Assembly: GCF_963675165.1 (NCBI RefSeq)
Contig: NC_087387.1
Coordinates: forward strand, 2,531,501-2,595,500
Reading direction: 5' to 3'
DNA length: 64,000 nt
From: Halichondria panicea
Lineage: Eukaryota; Porifera; Demospongiae; Suberitida; Halichondriidae
Of the stretch, positions 57,646 through 64,000 are shown one piece after another (the first letter of the stretch is position 1; each line of letters opens with the position of its first letter). Made by a program: the position numbers and the translations under genes. A model generated the notes under the pieces. It saw nothing but the letters and a program-made list of their open reading frames with translations. It had not been told where the DNA came from and made no database searches.

Positions 57646-58107
57646 ACTATTGGCTGATACTTGCAGTGCTTGTCAATAGACCAGGATTGAACATAATTAT
57701 TTTCCAGTTCTCGTTCTCGAATCACGGCTCTCAGAAAGTCAGAAAAGTGGCTCGGTGTGTTTCAGTAGAGCCAAATAACCTCAGGACAATAAATTGGGGA
57801 GTATAAGTAGGAGTTAGGTGACTGCATGGCTGAATTAACACTACTGCAGACATGTGCAAGTAGCTAGCTATATCGAGTCTATACTGCAGACAATGATGAG
57901 TCTACTTACCTGACTCTTAAAACTAGGTTGGCCAGCTTTCTACTTTAATACTTACATAGATTAGAGTGATCCTCTGAGTGATCAGGCAAGAGCATCTCTA
58001 TGGGCAAAGTCAAGGGGGTTAACTTTGGAATGCATTGCCCTGCTACGCCCACTCATTTAACCTTCACTTCCGCCTTTTTCGATTTCTGGTCCTACATGCG
58101 CATGCGC
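57646..58107. other. Upstream region of the EGF-VWA gene
   Basis: No gene was seen; CATGCGCATGCGC lies near 58094-58107. Confidence 0.4.
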
Positions 58108-58128
58108 TATAAATATTGCATATAAAAA
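58108..58128 (+). promoter_or_regulatory. Candidate TATA boxes of the EGF-VWA gene
   Basis: TATAAAT at 58108 and TATAAAAA at 58121 lie 64 and 51 bases before the ATG at 58172. The leader would be very short if the second is used. Confidence 0.45.
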
Positions 58129-58171
58129 CGACGTCTTGGGCAAGCTTGTTTCAACACGTACGGTATCAGCC

Positions 58172-61100
58172 ATGAAGATCTTCACTCTGTCTCTCCTGTG
58201 CACTGTCTTTTCTCTCTCCACGGCCAAGCCGAGGATTGGCAAGCTGAGAGGCCACTTTGACGACATGGGCTACTTTCATAAGTCAGAAACGAGACTACTC
58301 CAGGCATCCTCCACGGCTAGTGTGCAACAGAAATCTGGCAGAGAAATTTGCCAGTCTGCTACATACAGCCATAAGGGCCTCACAACATACGTCCATGTTT
58401 GTGAGAGTGGATTCGATTCTCAATTAGGTAAGCCAGCCTTCTTTCATCCAGGTGTAATTATGTAATAAGATGTAGCTAATCTGTTACTTGCTATATAATT
58501 ATATGTCCTATGTATAATTATAATAACTATATGCTCAAATAATATAGGAAATAATACGTACTGTTTCGTTAGTGATGGACTTTGTTGCACCCTTCCTTCT
58601 CCCTCTGTGAGTATCCCTCCGACTCCTGTTGAAGGGTACATACTCAAACTCAGTGACCAGTTCTCAACAAGTGTTAATTTCTACTCAGCTCATGGAGCGA
58701 TAGGTGACCTACAATTTATTGGTTACAAACCTTTAGTGCATTCTTGTGGTTTTATCCATCTCAGGAGTGTGTTATGATATTGAAAACGAGGCCATTCAAA
58801 GTTGCAGTGGGTGCAGACCAGGAGGAGATTGTGATGAACCAAGTAAGTTAACTGGTTAATTATATAGCGACATGCATAATAATCGAGCTGTGCTATTATT
58901 CTTGTGTGTGTGTGTATACCATGACAAACATCACTAAGTTTTCTATGATTGTATATAATGGGTTCTGGAATTTAATAAGTATCATGCAAGACAAGAATAT
59001 ATGATTTTGTGTCGTGCATGTCCTTGTCAGTTTCACTGATGCTGACAATTCCCTCCCATGCATATGCTTGCAGGATGCATTCAGAACACTTTGACTGGGA
59101 ATATAGATAGTTGTACTAACGATGCCTGTGTTTGCAAAAAGGGCTTTGCCCCTCCTAACTGTTGCGAATGTGTGGGGCTTAATAATGGACGCCAATCTCA
59201 CTACGTGGACCCAGTCACAAATCAGTGCACATGTGAGTCTATGGTGTTCAATAAATTTTTATCAACCCACAAAGCTGTGTTACATCAATGTAGGATTGTT
59301 GCATAACTTAACAAGTGCGTTTGGTTTGTTATTTAAAGCTTGTATGCACTGATAGAATTCAAATATACTTCATTTATATTATATACCTGCTCGAACCAAT
59401 TAACCAGTGTGGCTTTGAATGCACTTGATATATATACTCAACCTATCAAGGGCTAATATACAACACTGCATGCATATCTAGCTCTTTTATACAGCACCCA
59501 AGTTGATCATGCTTGGGAATGCATGTAAACTTACAAAACAGAGTGTAATTTAACACGCTTAATTAATTACGTGCAGCTTTCTGTCAAGCAAACTGCCCAC
59601 AGCCAACAATAAATGGGTGCACTCGGTGTACTGTTGGATTCAAGCCCAGAGACTGCTGTCGATGCGATGATGGCTTCTTTGACAACCAGGGATTTTGTGA
59701 TTGTGAGTGTAATATGCCTGAAAAGCTGTTATGCTGTGCACTCGGGATGTATGGAATATATTGCACTGAAGCATGAGGGCGCCAGCCCCGAGGGCTGAGT
59801 AATCAGGTATAAATTATACATGCATTCATGCATATACCGGTCCTTACCGAACTGTGCAATAACAATAGGGCCTCCAAATAAGGACTAAGGAGTAAAAACA
59901 ACTTTATTCAATATACTTTTGTTCCCAAACTATATTTACAATCATCCAACAAATTATTTAAAATAGCATAATTATATTCGAAAGTGTCACTTCATCTGTG
60001 TCACATTGTCTGTTTGTGCATGAGGAGTAAAGCATATTGTATACATGCTATATAATGCATGCTGGGTGGTATGGTTTTCCAGCAATCTAATTGCATAATT
60101 GCATTGGTGAGTCGCTTGGGAAGCATTAGTTCCCACTTTAAACAATTAATTCACCACGTTGTTCTTCAGCACCCTGCAAGAAAAACGTGGATACTTGTTC
60201 TAATGGAACGTGTTATTGCAACGAGGGATACTTGCCTAAGGACTGCTGCAATTGTGATCGAGGCTTTTTCAAGGATGAAAAAGATGATACCTGCAAATGT
60301 AATGAGCGTTTTATACTCCTTATACCTGCATAATTATGTAGCATTATGAATTTGTAGCACCTAAATGTGAACTCAATGTGGACAAATGTGTCGATGGAGA
60401 GTGTACGTGCAAACCTGGATACTTACCTCACGACTGTTGTGATTGTGCCCCTGGCTATTACAAGGATGAAGAAGACGGAAAATGCAAATGTAAGATTTAA
60501 GAGAAAGAAACAAACTTATATATATATACAAGGAGGGATGTATACTGCTTTCAATAATAGAAGGCATGTGGTTCTAGAATTACATTTCATCACATATAAA
60601 TACTTAATATACGTGTCTTAAAATATTTTCTTACTGTATATAGTACCCCGATGTCAGCCTAATATAAAAACTCAGTGCATGAATGGAGAGTGCACCTGTA
60701 AAGATGGCTATTTATCTCAAGACTGCTGCGAGTGTGCTCCCGACTATTACAAAGACGGTAATGAATGCAAATGTAAGCCGAGCAATTAACCTATATTCCT
60801 TACTTGTTTTACTGAATGACTCGTATCTTCTGTAGTACCAATTTGTGATAATATTAAACGCTGTTTTGGTGGCGTGTGCACCTGTGAAGAGAATTATTTA
60901 CCACCTGATTGCTGTGACTGTGAGAAGAACTTGTACGAGGCTTATGACGGAACATGCCTTGGTAGGTGGTAACATATCTGATTCGTGAGTGATGCATTAT
61001 AATTTTTACAGAACCCTGTGTGGACAATATTGTGTCCTGTACCAGAGGGGTGTGCACGTGTAATGTTGGATTTAGTGGAGACGATTGTTGCACGGAGAGT

Positions 61101-62579
61101 TGTACCCCTGCCCAAGACGTCTACCTTTTGATCGATGCTACTAGCAGTTACATTAGTCCAAATTTCTGTCGAACCCAATACAGCACCCAGTTGATGATAT
61201 CAGCATTGAATCCGGGGAGTAGCCTTACTGCAGGAACTCGCCTAGGTGTAGTGATGTACCCCACTATTAGGGGAGACGACGGAAGATTTAAGGATTTAAG
61301 AGATAAGCCTCGAGAAGCTATTAACCTTTTGAACATTGGTGTTGGTTGTACGGAAGCAGTCGGAAAGTTCAACAACTTAATTGATGGTTTTATGAACGTT
61401 GATAGGGCCACCCCAGTGAGTCCTTACTTAAAATACATGAAAAGTATGTTGACATACCCTGCAACAGCATTTGAATTACTCAATAACAAAATAGACAAGG
61501 CAATTGTTAATGGAGAAGAAAAAGCGAATCGTCGACGAGTGGTTATTGTGATTACAGATGGAGTTAACGATGAATCTACAGATACTGACGCTCAAAGAGC
61601 GAAAAATCCGAAACTAGACGAGCAGATCAAAAAACTCAGGGAACTCACTATAAATCCCAGCATCAAAATCATAGCTGCCGGCCATGATGGATATAAAAGC
61701 AACATTCAAGGAAGAAATAAATTTATGAAGGATTTGGAAACGATTGCTGGAGACAAAAATAATGTCGTTGTTGACAGCAATCCTTTAAAATTGTCTCGTA
61801 AACTCATACAGAAAATGATTGATCTCAATACAATTTGCCAAAGTGATGGTAAGTGTATTGTTGAAGTCACAGTTGTTTTTTCAACATAAAATTATGCTCG
61901 TATAGGTGAGAAATTATTGAAGAAAAGTCTTCAAGACACTAACAATGTCAATTCATTCTGCTATTGCATGCTTGCTCGAAATCCTAGAAATGGAGACAAT
62001 TTCTCTGCATGTCAACGATACTGCACTGAGAAAACATATCAAAAGTGTCGGGCCCCCCCTGACTGCCCTGGGGGACCACCTGGTGAGCTTGAATGTTAAT
62101 TACGCATTGTGCTTTATGGACCTGCATGATAGCAGCATTAAGATATAGTGTTCATGCAGTTTATTTAATAAGGCTATATAATTATGGTGATTGAATTAAC
62201 ATGCATGTGTACTGGGATTTCTCCATTCATTATAGGGATAAATAATCCATGGTACGTTGGTTCCAAGAACTACGGAGATTCAATAGTCAGCCAGAACAAA
62301 ATGGACACTAAGAGTAAGTAAAAATTAATGTGTAGCTCTATATCATATAATCTCGTCAGTCTTGAATGAACTTGATCATCATCGCTCATCTGTGGCGTGA
62401 GGATATTAGGATTTGTAACCTTATGCATAGGCCGTGATTCTGTAGTAAGACTAAATAAATAAGAGTACAGCTACAATTATACATGCATATAGTTATTTTA
62501 CTGCATAAATTCAGGTGAGCTTGAGGAGGAGATTCTCGCTGCGGTTGAAGAGATACTGAAGGAGAGGATAAGCAACTAA
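58172..62579 (+). CDS. Secreted EGF-like / von Willebrand A protein
   Basis: Thirteen exons: 58172-58427, 58548-58703, 58765-58842, 59074-59232, 59577-59702, 60170-60298, 60358-60489, 60644-60772, 60836-60961, 61012-61848, 61906-62082, 62236-62313, 62515-62579. They sum to 2448 bases (815 residues plus stop); every intron is phase 1. Residues 1 to about 18 are a signal peptide (MKIFTLSLLCTVFSLSTA). From about residue 164 a series of six to seven cysteine modules, nearly one per exon, has the pattern C..N...C..G.C.C..GYLP.DCC.C, an unusual EGF-like form with a CC pair. The exon 61012-61848 closes the last module and encodes a VWA domain (about 465-700): VYLLIDATSSYIS in place of DxSxS, and VVIVITDGVND. 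Position 3 of the MIDAS is Thr instead of Ser. A Cys-rich C-terminus ends in a short amphipathic helix. Probably an extracellular matrix or adhesion protein; no transmembrane helix was seen. Confidence 0.92.
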
Positions 62580-64000
62580 GCCAGAGGGCACAAACTGACA
62601 TAAGGACTTGCTATAATTTAAAGATCTAGCTAGAGCTTCTAATTTGATTCAGTTGATTATTTTCCAAAGCATGTATATATATGTTATAGTTATATATTTA
62701 CCATCAATCGTCTCTGGCATACAAGCTATAGATGGCCATGCATGCAAACCTGTGTATATATAGTATTTAAGACAATAGCAATGCCATGTACTATGAGTGT
62801 GGGAGGATATTGTATACCTAATCTGAATGATATCAGAAGCAGAGGGACACAGCTTTGCCTATAGAGCTCTCTAGCTGGTACTAAACTAAGAATCTATATA
62901 TCTCTTCCTTCCTCTCCAAGACACTATAGTTTAAACAATTAAGTTGACCGTGAGAATGAGCAAACTGACAATTATAAAGCACATCTATGCTACCAATACA
63001 CACATAACACTCTACCATATAGATAACACGCAATATCGATCGTGTTCAAATATAATTATAGTCTCTATAAATCATATAGGCACCCAATTTTTAAATATAG
63101 ATGTACCTGACTGTATTATGCAAGTACAACAAACCTAGCACCCATGCACATCAAAATATCCTGTACAACCACGCAAAATATGGTAACGTGCACCACCATG
63201 CACATATCTATACAACACACACAGAGAAACAAAAGCAAACAACTTCACCTTCTTCTGAATCAGTGTATTATAGATATATAGCAGACTTCTTTGGACACAA
63301 TGAACATTGCATGTGCAAGCAGATAGTATATATATACTGCGGTCCAACATGCACAAACTGATAACACAACACCATGCATATACTTTCAATACACTCATGC
63401 ATTGTGCTGCATGTATCAACACTGCATTAGATACAGTCAGGTTTATTTCAGTGCGGGTTAGCTGATTAATTTCGACCTGCTTGAAATGTTCTCTCACCTG
63501 CTTGGAGCACATAAATTTCCTACATGTCAGTCACCCGCTTGATATTTCAATTAAAATATCAATATACCCCACCCCCTCAGACAACCGTTGAAACTACATG
63601 CGCTATTCCTACACACTGGGAGGTCAATCAGAGTAGCATCATTTTTCACTTCATTTCAAGGGTTGCAGGCACTATAATTATGCTTCCACTGTACATATAT
63701 AAGACCCCACAACTATACTAGACTAAGACCATGCTGCTCCAACTCAGTATAGATCTTAGGTACAACTACAAGCCAGCAGCCAACACCAACAAAATACCTC
63801 ATATATATACGTATGAACATGCTATAAGATTGCCCCCTTAATTAAAGTATGCTTCTTTTGTATAACAAACCACTAAGATCCCAGTAGAGGATAGTCAGGG
63901 TCAAAAGTTCTTCTGCTTCCAGAAAACATTTTAATTGCATTCCAATGGTCTAATCTTCCTTTAGTACCTCCAACCCTTGTAAACTTTTCACTGTGGTTGG
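62580..64000. other. Intergenic, no gene recognised
   Basis: AT-rich, with TATATATA and CATGCA runs. No splice-consistent coding sequence or repeat of the listed families was found. Confidence 0.5.

Noticed and set aside
62944-63512. Short frames in the last 1.4 kb
   Set aside because: Composition is AT-rich with no domain, splice chain or repeat support.

Overview
The window is animal nuclear DNA, most likely from a demosponge. It is AT-rich. Its genes are split by many short GT-AG introns. It holds metazoan domain families (receptor tyrosine kinase, axonemal dynein heavy chain, EGF/von Willebrand A, Death-like domain) and a dense mix of DNA transposons, foldback elements, non-LTR and DIRS-type retroelements. 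Nothing prokaryotic (operons, Shine-Dalgarno sites, CRISPR, IS elements) is present. Species assignment is inference from sequence style only.

Layout. 1-3052: two convergent multi-exon genes, a DDE-transposase-like gene (+, 5' end outside the window) and a small Cys/His-rich companion gene (-), which look like one two-gene transposon. 4511-5174: a secreted DUF5648-type repeat protein. 5993-12936: four members of a transposon family with TAGCCTCG... terminal inverted repeats (TIRs) and about 9-bp target-site duplications (TSDs). One carries a broken RecQ helicase fragment. A 5'-truncated LINE lies at 7081-8406. 11971-15198: seven intact exons of an axonemal dynein heavy chain (-). 15601-16566: a gene for an acidic 9-residue repeat protein with a basic tail.

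16841-31055: about 8.7 kb of an 18-bp minisatellite (GGTGATTACACCCATTAC and variants) in four blocks. Two related non-LTR-type retroelements (24394-28042 and 29723-30656) sit inside the array, both with poly(A) tails joined at the same register of the repeat. 32117-32421: a Death-like domain exon. 33559-42573: a complete 14-exon receptor tyrosine kinase of 734 residues with two Frizzled-CRD-like cysteine-rich modules; its introns carry many MITEs and hairpins.

42574-58000 is mostly mobile DNA: a perfect 60-bp palindromic MITE, a frameshifted hAT transposase, nested foldback elements (46948-48742), a decayed DIRS-type retrotransposon (48748 to about 54430) split by a 1.3-kb TAGCC-family element, a foldback/minisatellite pair and a further foldback. 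58172-62579: a complete 13-exon secreted EGF-like/VWA protein of 815 residues in which every intron is phase 1. No gene was recognised in 62580-64000.

Exon boundaries were read by eye from splice signals and frame continuity. For the kinase, the EGF-VWA gene, the DUF5648 gene and the companion gene, all joins keep one frame to the stop, which is strong internal support.
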